DNA of 63,802 nucleotides from contig SVTM01000011.1 in the NCBI GenBank assembly GCA_015063785.1, positions 1 to 63,802 of the forward strand, read 5' to 3'. Position 1 is the stretch's first letter. Each line of letters starts with the position of its first letter. A program made the translations under genes and the position numbers. The notes under the pieces are model-generated. The model did not search any database. It had not been told where the DNA came from and was given only the letters and a program-made list of their open reading frames with translations. The DNA is from Oscillospiraceae bacterium (GTDB taxonomy: Bacteria > Bacillota > Clostridia > Oscillospirales > CAG-382). This document shows positions 8,290 through 17,131 of the stretch, in pieces.

Positions 8290-9276
8290 TCACATATAGC
8301 AATTTCGTGTTTTTTCGATCTGATCCAAAAATCCGCTTCTTGCTTTTTCGGGGGAGAGTATCTTCATTCTGTCGCCAAAGCCGAAGACCCATGAATAAAA
8401 CTGAGACGAAAGAACGACGCTGACGTTTATCTCAAAAAACCCACCGTCTCTTTTCATAAAAACCACGTCCTGTCCGAAACGGTCGATGATAACCCCTGCA
8501 AGGCTTTCGTGGCAGAGAAGCGAAACGTATTCCGCCTTGCCTCCAAACATTCCGAAGACAGATTTTGAGTATATCGCCATGTCAAATTCCTTAAAACTTT
8601 CGGCACCCTCGCGCTTTTCTTCAAGAATCTTGATGTCTGTTATCTTGTCCACTCTGTAGTGCTTTATAATATGGGCGTCGGAATCATAGGCGACCAGATA
8701 ATAGTTCTCGTCGTCCCAGGTCAGTGCCCAGGGGCTGATGACGTAATCCTTGCCGTCGTGCTTCAGCACCTTTTCCTTTTGCGCTGTCCATTCGAAATAT
8801 TTAAACGATATTTTGGCATCGCGTGATATGGCGGTGTGAATATAGTCTACGGTGTAGTAGATGCTTTCGTTCATGGTCTTTATGCGGTTGGCAACAAAAA
8901 CTTGGCGTTCAAGATTTTTTGCCTGATAACGGCTGGCAAAAGCTTCAATCTTACTTATCAGTTCGGAGCTTTTCTTTCTTGTTATAAATTTCGAAGATTG
9001 AACCGCATCAACAAGCAACTTCAGTTCGGGCAGTTCAAAATCGCGGCTTGCCACGTAATATCCAAAGGATTTTGACTTTACGGTTTCAATGTCAATGCCG
9101 TATTCACGCAAAAGCTCGATATCTGAATATACGCTTTTTCTTTCGGCGGTAATGTCGTATCCCGCAAGATGTGTTATCAGCTCGGCGACTGTCAGGGGAT
9201 GCTCTTCGTCGGTATATGCAAGAAGTATTTTCAAAAGATACAGAAGCTTCAGCTTCTGATTGGCTGATTTTGACAT
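8290..9276 (-). CDS. WYL-domain transcriptional regulator (YafY family)
   Basis: A 328-residue cytoplasmic regulator. The N-terminal 75 residues hold a winged helix-turn-helix (KLLYLLKILLAYTDEEHPLT followed by a recognition helix), the middle (about 140-215) a WYL domain (PWALTWDDENYYLVAYD, then HYRVDKI), and the end a WCX-type domain. WYL proteins sense small ligands or nucleic acids and repress or activate nearby genes. AAGGAG lies 7 bases before the ATG. It ends at its own terminator and lies 14 bases downstream of the AraC-type gene on the same strand, so the two regulators may share a transcript. Confidence 0.8.
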   Translation of the reverse strand: MSKSANQKLKLLYLLKILLAYTDEEHPLTVAELITHLAGYDITAERKSVYSDIELLREYGIDIETVKSKSFGYYVASRDFELPELKLLVDAVQSSKFITRKKSSELISKIEAFASRYQAKNLERQVFVANRIKTMNESIYYTVDYIHTAISRDAKISFKYFEWTAQKEKVLKHDGKDYVISPWALTWDDENYYLVAYDSDAHIIKHYRVDKITDIKILEEKREGAESFKEFDMAIYSKSVFGMFGGKAEYVSLLCHESLAGVIIDRFGQDVVFMKRDGGFFEINVSVVLSSQFYSWVFGFGDRMKILSPEKARSGFLDQIEKTRNCYM

Positions 9277-9289
9277 ATACTGCTCCTTA

Positions 9290-10153
9290 TTATTTTAAAA
9301 TGGATTTTCTGTACTGACTGGGCGTCATGTTGGTGATTTTTAAAAAGGTGTGTGAAAAATAAGTTGGGGTGTTAAAGCCGAGAAGTTCGGATATCTCAGC
9401 GAAGGTGTGCTTGTTTTTGCGTATCAGTTTTTTTGCTTCGTCAATCTTCATTTCATTGTAGTATTGAATAATGGTTTTTTGTGTAACGGCGCGAAAAAGA
9501 GTGCAGATATACGTTCGACTGTAATTGGTTTTGGCGCAAACGTCGTCGATGGTGACGTTGCCGTATATATTATCGGCAAGATATGATATGCAGTCGGAAA
9601 TTGTTTTATTTGTGTCGATTGATATATATGCCGAAAAAGCATTGGCTGAATTTTCGCGTACAAGCTCTGTGAGAAATTGTTCGAGATGAGTTCTTATCAT
9701 CTGTTCTCCGCCAAATATCGGTTTGTCCAGCAGAACAAGCTTTCCTTGGGGCATGGGAAGAACAAAAGTGTTTTTCGCATTTTCAAGGATTTCTGCTATA
9801 TGAAATCGCAAAGCGATCGGGACCGTAGTTATAAGGTTTTCAAAAAAACTCATATCGGAAGACCGCGATGTGGTAAAAGTGAGAACAACCACGTTTGGCG
9901 GATCGTCGGTCAGCGATTTGATGGCGTGGAACTCGTTTGGCTTGTGAAAAACAATGTCTCCCTGCGACAAAACAAAGTCGTCGTTTTCGGCGGTGATGAC
10001 GGCGCTGCCCTTATCTACGTATACTAATTCCCAAAAATCATGAAGTTCTCCACCAAAAATATAATTGTTGGAAAACTCGTTGTAATATACGGTTATGAGC
10101 TTTTTTATTCTGATAGTATCTTTTAGCGAATGCCCGGTGTAGAGATTATTCAT
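9290..10153 (-). CDS. AraC-family transcriptional regulator
   Basis: A 287-residue regulator. The N-terminal 130 residues form a cupin-type sensor (FWELVYVDKGSA, then HKPNEFHAI), typical of sugar-sensing AraC proteins; the C-terminal 100 hold two helix-turn-helix motifs (TIDDVCAKTNYSRTYICTLF and FAEISELLGFNTPTYFSHTF). The ATG at 10153 follows a weak AAGGTT; a start 10 codons further up is possible. It is divergent from the isomerase/oxidoreductase operon at 10280, its likely target, and two 9-base direct repeats lie in the shared intergenic region. Confidence 0.82.
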   Translation of the reverse strand: MNNLYTGHSLKDTIRIKKLITVYYNEFSNNYIFGGELHDFWELVYVDKGSAVITAENDDFVLSQGDIVFHKPNEFHAIKSLTDDPPNVVVLTFTTSRSSDMSFFENLITTVPIALRFHIAEILENAKNTFVLPMPQGKLVLLDKPIFGGEQMIRTHLEQFLTELVRENSANAFSAYISIDTNKTISDCISYLADNIYGNVTIDDVCAKTNYSRTYICTLFRAVTQKTIIQYYNEMKIDEAKKLIRKNKHTFAEISELLGFNTPTYFSHTFLKITNMTPSQYRKSILK

Positions 10154-10196
10154 AATTAAGAACCTTACAAAAAAAGTGAACAATATTGTCAGTTTT

Positions 10197-10220
10197 TCGA
10201 AATATAAAATCTCGAAATAT
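10197..10220. promoter_or_regulatory. Direct repeats, possible AraC-family binding site
   Basis: TCGAAATAT occurs at 10197-10205 and 10212-10220, period 15, between the divergent AraC gene and the isomerase operon. AraC proteins bind direct repeats, so this is a candidate operator. Proof of binding is lacking. Confidence 0.35.
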
Positions 10221-10279
10221 CTTAAAAAAAGTGTATCATAAAATTAAGAAAAAATCAATATCCGAAAGGAGAGATTTTG

Positions 10280-11092
10280 TTGAAAAAGGGTATAAGTTAT
10301 TGGGCTTTCCGAAACAAAAGCTATGAAGAGGCGTTCGCGTTTGCAAAAGAGCATGGCTTTGACGGTGTGGAGGTCACACTTGACCGTGACGGCGAGCTCA
10401 CTCTCGAAACAAGCGACGAGGGCGTTTTGAAAATAAAGGCTCTTGCCGAAAAGTACGGACTCGGGCTGTACAGCGTTGCCACCGGACTTTACTGGCAGTA
10501 TTCCTTCGCGTCAAACGATGCAAAGGTTCGCGAAAAGGCAAAGGAGATATTGCATCGCCAGCTTGATATTGCAAAAATGCTGGGATGTGACAGTATTCTT
10601 GTCGTCCCCGCAACGGTCGACGAAAACACCCCCTATGACATCGTTTACGACAGAGCACTCGACGCCATGCGCGAGGGTGCAGAGTATGCCGAAAAATGTG
10701 GGGTAAATATCGGCGTTGAAAACGTGTGGAACAAGTTTCTGCTTTCTCCGCTTGAGTACCGCGATTTTATCGACAAGGTTGGCTCACCTTATGTGAAAGC
10801 GTATTTTGATGTGGGAAATGTGGTATACGACGGCTGGCCCGAGCAGTGGATCGACATTCTCGGTTCGCGTATTTGCAAGATACACATCAAAGACTACGTG
10901 CGCGACAACAGAACCCTTGCAGGTTTTTGCGATATCACAAAGGGCGACGTGAATTTTGAAAAGGTTATAAGCGCACTTGATCGCGCGGGATATGACAGCT
11001 TCTGCACCGCAGAAGTTTTCCCTGCCGACAACGAAGGCGATCTTGAAGCTGTCGAAAAAGCGGCAGAAGCATATAAGACGATTTTTGCATAG
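10280..11092 (+). CDS. Sugar phosphate isomerase/epimerase (AP-endonuclease-2 TIM barrel)
   Basis: A 270-residue cytoplasmic TIM-barrel protein of the xylose-isomerase-like superfamily (hexulose isomerase, inosose dehydratase, IolE/IolI types). Metal-ligand positions are visible: GVENVWNKF (Glu), KAYFDVGNV (Asp), KIHIKDYV (His, Asp) and CTAEVFP (Glu). The start is TTG; two adjacent TTG codons exist and the second, at 10280, lies 8 bases from AGGAG. It is the first gene of a two-gene operon, 15 bases before a Gfo/Idh/MocA oxidoreductase. This pairing is typical of inositol-like or keto-sugar catabolism, but the substrate is unknown. Confidence 0.78.
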   Translation: MKKGISYWAFRNKSYEEAFAFAKEHGFDGVEVTLDRDGELTLETSDEGVLKIKALAEKYGLGLYSVATGLYWQYSFASNDAKVREKAKEILHRQLDIAKMLGCDSILVVPATVDENTPYDIVYDRALDAMREGAEYAEKCGVNIGVENVWNKFLLSPLEYRDFIDKVGSPYVKAYFDVGNVVYDGWPEQWIDILGSRICKIHIKDYVRDNRTLAGFCDITKGDVNFEKVISALDRAGYDSFCTAEVFPADNEGDLEAVEKAAEAYKTIFA

Positions 11093-11107
11093 CAGGAGGT
11101 AATAAAA

Positions 11108-12166
11108 ATGTTAAAGGCGGGTATTATAGGTATCGGTTCGATGGGCAGAGGCCATCTGAACAACTACATTAAATTTATGGCAGAGAATAAGGGAATTGAA
11201 CTTGTTGCCATCTGCGATGTTGATGAGGCGAAATTCCAGAATTACAAGGCAGATTTCAATATCAGAGGTCTTGCGGACGGCGAATTTGACTTTTCAAAAT
11301 TCCATTGCTACACAGACGTTGACGAAATGCTTAAAAACGAAAAAGAGCTTGACATGGTTTCGATCATCGTTCCTACATATCTCCACTGCGAGATCTCCTG
11401 CAAGTGTCTTGAAGCGGGCATAAACGTTTTCTGTGAAAAGCCGATGGCTCTTAATGTCGAACAGTGTCAGAAGATGATTGACACAGCCGAAAAGACAGGC
11501 AAGCGCCTGATGATCGGCCAGTGCCTCAGATTCTGGCCCGAGTATGAATATCTCAAGGACTGCGTCGATTCGGGCAGATTCGGCAAGGTGCTTTGTGCAT
11601 ATTTCTACCGCGGCGGCGCAACCCCCGCATGGTCGTACAAAGACTGGTATCACAAAAAGGAACTTGGCGGCGGTGCGATCTTTGACCAGCATATCCACGA
11701 CGTTGATATGGTGGCACATCTGTTTGGACTTCCCGAAAAGGTTTCGTCTTCGGGTGTTATTTATTACGAGGGTTGCAACTACGACGCAGTTTCTACAAAC
11801 TACTTCTATCCCGACGGCATGGTTATCAACTCGCAGAACGACTGGACCCAGGCAACAGGCTTTGGCGCGTGCTATCGTGTAGGCTTTGAAAAGGCAACTC
11901 TTGTTTATGATGCCGAAGGACTCAAGCTTGCTGATGCCACAGGCAGAAACGGAAAGATCGATCCCAGCTTCTCGACGTCCTACAAGAAGGTAGATCTCGA
12001 ACAGTACAGCGCCTACGAAAAAGAGATCCTCTATTTTGCCGATTGCATCCGCAGAGGCAAGCCCATTGACTTCAACACCCCTTACGACAGCATGGCTACA
12101 ATCAAGCTTGTTTGTGCCGAGGTTGAATCCTGCTCGAAAAACGGCGAGGCTGTTAAGGTTAAATAA
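11108..12166 (+). CDS. Gfo/Idh/MocA-family oxidoreductase
   Basis: A 352-residue NAD(P)-dependent dehydrogenase. The N-terminal Rossmann fold begins GIIGIGSMGRGHL (residues 5-17); the EKP motif (FCEKPMALN near 117) marks the catalytic lysine; the C-terminal alpha/beta domain includes GGGAIFDQHIHDVDM with the expected Asp/His pair (about 194-208). Oxidises or reduces a sugar or cyclitol; exact substrate unknown. AGGAGG precedes the ATG by 8 bases. Second gene of the operon with the isomerase; a terminator follows. Confidence 0.85.
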   Translation: MLKAGIIGIGSMGRGHLNNYIKFMAENKGIELVAICDVDEAKFQNYKADFNIRGLADGEFDFSKFHCYTDVDEMLKNEKELDMVSIIVPTYLHCEISCKCLEAGINVFCEKPMALNVEQCQKMIDTAEKTGKRLMIGQCLRFWPEYEYLKDCVDSGRFGKVLCAYFYRGGATPAWSYKDWYHKKELGGGAIFDQHIHDVDMVAHLFGLPEKVSSSGVIYYEGCNYDAVSTNYFYPDGMVINSQNDWTQATGFGACYRVGFEKATLVYDAEGLKLADATGRNGKIDPSFSTSYKKVDLEQYSAYEKEILYFADCIRRGKPIDFNTPYDSMATIKLVCAEVESCSKNGEAVKVK

Positions 12167-12175
12167 ATAGTTTAA

Positions 12176-12202
12176 AAACTCCCGATTTTTCGGGAGTTTT
12201 TT
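12176..12202 (+). terminator. Intrinsic terminator of the isomerase operon
   Basis: Stem AACTCCCG / CGGGAGTT, loop ATTTTT, then T-rich. Confidence 0.8.
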
Positions 12203-12213
12203 GCACATAACAG

Positions 12214-12242
12214 TTGAAAAATAAATCTTTGTGTGATACTAT
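12214..12242 (+). promoter_or_regulatory. Promoter of the sialidase-fold gene
   Basis: TTGAAA (12214-12219), 17-base spacer, TACTAT (12237-12242), 32 bases before the start at 12275. Confidence 0.5.
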
Positions 12243-12274
12243 ATCATAAAAGACAATTAACGGAGGAAACGATA

Positions 12275-14011
12275 ATGAATCCTTTTCTTGACAAAATATA
12301 CGAGCGTCTTACCGAAGATGACAAAAAACAGCTTTCGGATATCTATGAGCCGAAAGTTGTAACAGTGCCTGATGAAAATGCATGGAGAGGTCTTACCATT
12401 ATGCGTGACGGCAGGATCAGATTTTATGGTCTTTACGATAAAAAGACTATATTTGACAATGGCGAATATGCCTGCTACAAGGAATCTTGCGACGGCGGTC
12501 TTTCGTGGAAAAAGCATATCATTTATAATAACAGGGTTCTCGGTTCATCGGTATATGTGCCGTTTATGGATAAATATGTCAAGGCGGCATATGAAAGAAC
12601 TCCTACTGAGGTAACCTATGTTATGATAGGCGACGACCCTGACGACACAAACCCCAAAAAGATAATTATAGGCGAGAATATTTTTGAACCGAAGGCAGTT
12701 ATCCCCCTGAGAAGCAGAAACCGACTTATCTTCGTTGCTCACGAAAGAAGACCCGAGTGTCATCCCACCTGTTTTTATCCGATAGTTTTCTATTCTGATG
12801 ACTGCGGCGAATCTTGGACATCCGTACCGATGGAAGAATGCCCCTATTTTGACAACGCCTGGCCCGACAGAGGGATAAGATGGCAGCAGAACAACCGCGA
12901 AAACGCCCTTGTTGAGCTTTCGGACGGAACTCTTTATATGATCTCAAGAACTGCCACAAACTTCCATTACGAAAGTTTTTCGTACGATGGCGGCGAGACC
13001 TGGACACCCTTTAAGCAGAGCGTTTTCCATTCGGCAGGCACCATGCCTCAGCTCGAGCGACTTTCGGACGGACGCATCGTCTTTTTGTGGTGCAACACCA
13101 AGATGATGCCCGAGCTTGAAAGTGCCGATGGCGAATGGGAAGACGTTTTCACCAACCGTGACGTCAACCATTGTGCCATAAGCTCGGACGAGGGAAAGAC
13201 TTGGCAGGGTTATCGCGAAGTGTTCCTCAATCCCATAAGATATGCTCCCGATTTCAGAGCAAACGGAGGCGGAAGCGAGGGCGACAAGAGTGTCCACCAG
13301 TTTGAAATGTGCGAGCTTCCGATGGGCAAGCTGCTTGTGGTCTTCGGCCAGCACGAGCCGTCACGAAGAATAGTTATATTCGACATAAACTGGCTTTACG
13401 AGCATAATCGCCGAGAAAGATTTAATTATGGCTTCAAGAATGTTTCTACCCAAAACTATGTCAAGAGTATACTCGGCGGTCAGCATTATGATGCCAAGGA
13501 TCCTTTGGGAACTCCCGGTCATTGCGGATACAACAGAACAAGTGTCGCCATGCTTGTTCCAAGTCCAGAAAACAACCACAAGGAAGCACTTCTTCTCACA
13601 AGAAGCGGCGATGAAAGACTTGTCAGCGGCATTGGCGGTGTTGTATGGAACTTCCCGATACATAAAAAAGGAAAAATAATCGTCAAAGCGTACATCCCCG
13701 GCAAAGGATTGCGTGCATCCTTGCTTGATTACTGGATGAACCCGAGCGACGACACAGTGGAATACTTTGCAAATTACAGCGTGGTTCTGCGAGGCGATAT
13801 GCAGAAAAAAGGCGAACTTTTCTCAGAATTCGTTCTTGATTTTGACTGTGACAGGGGAACCGTCATACTCACAAATGGGGACTATCTCAAGATTGAGAAG
13901 AAGATTGATTTTGACTGTCCCAACGGACTTTGCTATCTGCATCTGCAGTCGGCGGCAACAGAACCCGATGGTGTCGGAGCATATATTTCCGAAATGAATT
14001 TTGAGGGTTGA
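12275..14011 (+). CDS. Sialidase-fold (BNR/Asp-box) hydrolase-like protein
   Basis: A 578-residue protein without a signal peptide. Four Asp-box signatures (S-x-D-x-G-x-T-W type) are visible: SCDGGLSWKK, SDDCGESWTS, SYDGGETWTP and SSDEGKTWQG, which mark the blades of a six-bladed sialidase-type propeller. The last 150 residues look like a beta-sandwich extension. Relatives cleave sialic acids or related sugars; the catalytic Arg triad cannot be assigned confidently, so the true activity is open. The start at 12275 has CGGAGGAAACG before it; the 14 codons upstream look non-coding. Its stop lies 31 bases before the SGNH hydrolase start, so the two form an operon. Confidence 0.75.
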   Translation: MNPFLDKIYERLTEDDKKQLSDIYEPKVVTVPDENAWRGLTIMRDGRIRFYGLYDKKTIFDNGEYACYKESCDGGLSWKKHIIYNNRVLGSSVYVPFMDKYVKAAYERTPTEVTYVMIGDDPDDTNPKKIIIGENIFEPKAVIPLRSRNRLIFVAHERRPECHPTCFYPIVFYSDDCGESWTSVPMEECPYFDNAWPDRGIRWQQNNRENALVELSDGTLYMISRTATNFHYESFSYDGGETWTPFKQSVFHSAGTMPQLERLSDGRIVFLWCNTKMMPELESADGEWEDVFTNRDVNHCAISSDEGKTWQGYREVFLNPIRYAPDFRANGGGSEGDKSVHQFEMCELPMGKLLVVFGQHEPSRRIVIFDINWLYEHNRRERFNYGFKNVSTQNYVKSILGGQHYDAKDPLGTPGHCGYNRTSVAMLVPSPENNHKEALLLTRSGDERLVSGIGGVVWNFPIHKKGKIIVKAYIPGKGLRASLLDYWMNPSDDTVEYFANYSVVLRGDMQKKGELFSEFVLDFDCDRGTVILTNGDYLKIEKKIDFDCPNGLCYLHLQSAATEPDGVGAYISEMNFEG

Positions 14012-14042
14012 GGTACGTAAACCTGCTTTAAATGGAGACAAT

Positions 14043-14624
14043 ATGAAAAACATACTTCTTTTGGGCGATTCTATTCGCTATGGCGCCCCCGGAAGCCCGG
14101 GATACGGAAAAATAGTCAAGGAAAAGCTTGATGGAAAAGCAAACGTTTTTGCTCCCGATGACAATTGCCGTTTTGTACAGTACACCCTGCGCTATCTTTA
14201 CAACTGGGTGCGGGATTTGGAGGACGTGAAAGAAAAAATAGACGTTATACATTGGAACAACGGACTTTGGGACGTTTTGCGTTTGAACGGCGACGAGCCG
14301 CTGACACCGATCGATATGTACGTTTATTTTCTCAAAAGAGTCTATAACATGCTGACAAAGCTTTTTCCTAATGCCAAAATAGTCTTTGCCCTCACCACCC
14401 CCGTGCAAGAGGATATGGCAAATCCCACCTTTATGAGATACAATTCGGACATCGAAGAATACAATAAGGCGGCAAAAGAATTTATGGATTCGGTCGGTGT
14501 TTGTGTTAACGATTTTTATTCTGTGATAAAGCCTTACGGAAAAGACGTCCATTCGGATTGGGTACATTTTAACGAGCGCGGATGCGAAATTCTTGCCGAC
14601 GCTGTTATTGAAAAGGTTCTGTGA
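14043..14624 (+). CDS. SGNH/GDSL-family hydrolase
   Basis: A 193-residue cytoplasmic esterase-like protein. Block I is LLLGDSIRYG (catalytic Ser in GDS, residue 8), block III is represented by WNNGLWD (near residue 73), and block V by SDWVHFNERG (catalytic Asp and His near 174-177). Such enzymes remove acetyl or other ester groups from sugars or lipids. GGAGACAAT precedes the ATG. It is the second gene after the sialidase-fold protein, so deacetylation of glycan substrates is a reasonable inference. Confidence 0.78.
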   Translation: MKNILLLGDSIRYGAPGSPGYGKIVKEKLDGKANVFAPDDNCRFVQYTLRYLYNWVRDLEDVKEKIDVIHWNNGLWDVLRLNGDEPLTPIDMYVYFLKRVYNMLTKLFPNAKIVFALTTPVQEDMANPTFMRYNSDIEEYNKAAKEFMDSVGVCVNDFYSVIKPYGKDVHSDWVHFNERGCEILADAVIEKVL

Positions 14625-14640
14625 CTTAATTTACATAAAA

Positions 14641-14667
14641 AATCCACCCCCAGGGGTGGATTTTTTT
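14641..14667. terminator. Intrinsic terminator
   Basis: Stem TCCACCCC / GGGGTGGA with a very short loop, followed by T7 on the plus strand; A-rich on the other side, so it may also end the minus-strand gene at 14675. Confidence 0.75.
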
Positions 14668-14674
14668 GAAAAGT

Positions 14675-15616
14675 TTATCTTGTCACACTGAAAAAGTGTC
14701 CGAAAAATGCGTCCTCGCCGCCCTTATATGACTTTACAACCTTCCATATTCCGTTGTCATCGGGAACAAAGGTGGTTTTTCCTCTCATATCGGGGGTCAT
14801 GTCAAGCAGGATTTTTCCCGTAGCAAGCTCAAAATTTTCGGGATCAAACAAAAGCACCGCTGCCATAGGATCGTGGAACCAAACGGGATCAACGTTTGGA
14901 ATTTCAAGACGAGGCTGCAAAATATCACGCAAAACTCTGAACTGTTCGTTCTTTGGCACAAGCTCATACAGCTTTTCGCTCGGAAGACGATAGTCCCAGG
15001 TGACGTCAACACCCACTATGTATGCATCCTTCACGCCGCTATTAAAAATGATATGCGAGCTTTCGGCATCGATCATCATGTTGCATTCTCTTTCAATATC
15101 CCACGTGCATCTTTCGTTTCCAAAAAAGCTTCCGCCCATCATAACAAGCTTTTTCAAAAGAGGTGCGGTTTCGGGATATGCGGCGAAAAGCATTCCGACA
15201 TTTGAAAACGGACCTATGGCAAGAAGAACAATTTCTCCCGGATTGTTCACAATGCAATCGCGCATTGCTTCAATTGCCGCAGGAACTATGGGCAGTTCGT
15301 CGCCGGAAGGTGTTTTTTCAACATTCAGATTTTCGGGATATATACAGCGATACTTTTCGGATACTGCGCGGTGTATGAAGGTAAGTCCCATCGATTCGCG
15401 CTCGTCGCATATGCCCGTGCGCTTGCCGGCATAGATCGGAATATCTCTGCCGAACGCCTTACAAAAAGCGTTGGCAATGCGTGCGCGTGCAACCGTGTCT
15501 GCGGTGACGGTAGAAATGCCCATTATATCGCATTCCTTGCGGCACAAAAGATATGCAAGGGCAACGGCGTCGTCTGAATCGGTTCCTATATCTGTGTCAA
15601 GCCAAACTTTTTCCAT
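14675..15616 (-). CDS. Nucleoside hydrolase (IUNH family)
   Basis: A 313-residue enzyme that cleaves N-glycosidic bonds of ribonucleosides to ribose and base. The family calcium-binding signature DTDIGTDSDDA is at residues 7-17; other parts are GPFSNVGMLFAAYP (near 137), MMGGSFFG and the HDPMAAVLLFDPE segment (near 243), whose His-Asp pair is characteristic. No signal peptide. It lies 66 bases downstream of the first GH39-like gene on the same strand and may be read with it. The base specificity is not deducible. Confidence 0.85.
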   Translation of the reverse strand: MEKVWLDTDIGTDSDDAVALAYLLCRKECDIMGISTVTADTVARARIANAFCKAFGRDIPIYAGKRTGICDERESMGLTFIHRAVSEKYRCIYPENLNVEKTPSGDELPIVPAAIEAMRDCIVNNPGEIVLLAIGPFSNVGMLFAAYPETAPLLKKLVMMGGSFFGNERCTWDIERECNMMIDAESSHIIFNSGVKDAYIVGVDVTWDYRLPSEKLYELVPKNEQFRVLRDILQPRLEIPNVDPVWFHDPMAAVLLFDPENFELATGKILLDMTPDMRGKTTFVPDDNGIWKVVKSYKGGEDAFFGHFFSVTR

Positions 15617-15682
15617 GATATGCCTCTTTCTTTTCTGTATTTGTTTTGGATAAAACAGAATGGATTGTTTGGTTGAGTGATA

Positions 15683-17002
15683 TTAAACCGCTTCAACGTA
15701 AAGAACGGTGTAATTTTTGACGGGAATTTCAAATTTACCGTCGACAAGTTCAAAGGTTCCCATATCTGCTGCATCGTTTTCGTCATCGAGTCTGTATACT
15801 CTGACATTTTTTGTTGTTGCATCTTTGATCTCAACAGTAAGAGTATCGGTAAACTCTGCCTCGTTCTTGTAGCAGGTGATCATGGCTCCGAATTTTCCGT
15901 TGCCATCCTTTGCGGCAACAGCATAAACGCTGTCATCACGGGTGCAGTCGACACAGGTTCCAAGCTCATAAAGCTTTGCAAAATAGATAAAGTCGTAATA
16001 GCTCTTCTGTATCTTGTAACCGTAAAGATTGAAAAGTCCGTTCATGGTTGTTGGTCTTGCATCGTAATACATCAGCATGTCGATCGGCTGATACTGGCTG
16101 ACCGTCATGACAGATGCTACATATGCCGCACCATGCATATTGTTGATTCGGTTGATAGTTTCTTCCCAACCGTCTCCCCAATCATGAACGTAGTTACATT
16201 CGTCGATGATGCTTTCGGCGTTCACATATCCCGCCTTGTCAAGCTTTGCTCTTATCATCTGTGCAAGCTCTTCAGTGATCTCGGGGTAGGTGTTGTATAC
16301 GTGCCAGGAGTAGAAATCAAGGGGAACGTTGTTGGAGGATATATGATCAAGAAACTCGTCGAGCCAGTCATAGTATCTGAACGCCATGGCAGGTCCGCCT
16401 ATCTTGAGATGCGGGAAGCGGGATTTCAGATATTTTGCCGCAATGGTGAAAAATTCAAAGAACTGTACCTTTGTTCCGCCCCATGTCGGCTTGTGGGGAT
16501 CATCGTCAAGTTTTCCGTCAGCCTCGTTCCAGATCTCCCAGTATTCCATGTCATAGTGGTGACCGTCTGCCCAGCCTTCGGTGTAGTGCATGATGATATG
16601 CTCGCAGATGCGCGCCCACTTTGCAAAATCCTTTGGGGGAAGGGTGTTGTATTTTTTCTGCCAATGCTCAATAGATGAGCCAAGGCGATAGAAAACCTTT
16701 GTGCCTGCATCGTATGTATTCTTTACAAGTAAGTCTGTGAGGAAAAAGTCGTAGGCTGCGGGATCGTTTTCATCGGCATCAAAATTTGTGAAAATGCAAT
16801 TTACGTCAACAACGTGACTTCCTCCGTAATCATAGTCGATAGAAGCATCGTGGTTTCTTGCATAAGGAAAACGTGCCGCTTTGTATGCGGCAAAATTACC
16901 GCTTGTCTGATCGTCGCGTGCTCTTATGGGGCCGTTGTTTACGGCGTGCATGGGCTTGATTTTGCCCATATCTTTTGAAAGGTCAATTGTTATGTTTTTC
17001 AT
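15683..17002 (-). CDS. GH39-like glycosidase, copy 1 (altered residues beside both catalytic Glu)
   Basis: A 439-residue TIM-barrel glycosidase resembling GH39 beta-xylosidases. The acid/base Glu160 sits in EIWNEADG and the likely nucleophile Glu268 in IIDECNYV. In the tandem partner the same places read NEPDG and IIDEWNYV, the usual family motifs, so here P161 is Ala and W269 is Cys. By my count the copies differ at about 23 of 439 residues. No signal peptide. GGAGG precedes the ATG at 17002, and a strong promoter and a palindrome lie upstream. Likely cytoplasmic cleavage of xylo- or related oligosaccharides, or a diverging specificity. The nucleoside hydrolase gene follows after 66 bases. 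Confidence 0.78.
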   Translation of the reverse strand: MKNITIDLSKDMGKIKPMHAVNNGPIRARDDQTSGNFAAYKAARFPYARNHDASIDYDYGGSHVVDVNCIFTNFDADENDPAAYDFFLTDLLVKNTYDAGTKVFYRLGSSIEHWQKKYNTLPPKDFAKWARICEHIIMHYTEGWADGHHYDMEYWEIWNEADGKLDDDPHKPTWGGTKVQFFEFFTIAAKYLKSRFPHLKIGGPAMAFRYYDWLDEFLDHISSNNVPLDFYSWHVYNTYPEITEELAQMIRAKLDKAGYVNAESIIDECNYVHDWGDGWEETINRINNMHGAAYVASVMTVSQYQPIDMLMYYDARPTTMNGLFNLYGYKIQKSYYDFIYFAKLYELGTCVDCTRDDSVYAVAAKDGNGKFGAMITCYKNEAEFTDTLTVEIKDATTKNVRVYRLDDENDAADMGTFELVDGKFEIPVKNYTVLYVEAV

Positions 17003-17024
17003 AAGTATTACCTCCGTTTTTTGA

Positions 17025-17054
17025 ATTGTAGCATACAAAAAAAGCCTTTGTCAA
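17025..17054 (-). promoter_or_regulatory. Promoter of GH39-like copy 1
   Basis: Minus strand TTGACA (17049-17054), 18-base spacer ending TATGC, TACAAT (17025-17030). Homologous to the promoter of copy 2. Confidence 0.75.
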
Positions 17055-17064
17055 CAGATTATGT

Positions 17065-17081
17065 TACGAAAAATTTTCGTA
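17065..17081. promoter_or_regulatory. Palindrome upstream of the copy 1 promoter
   Basis: Perfect 17-base palindrome TACGAAAA-A-TTTTCGTA, 10 bases upstream of the -35 box. A candidate operator. It is conserved with one changed end in copy 2. Confidence 0.4.
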
Positions 17082-17131
17082 TTTTTTGCAAAAAAGAACC
17101 GGGCTGGGGTGGATTTTTTGATATATCAGGA

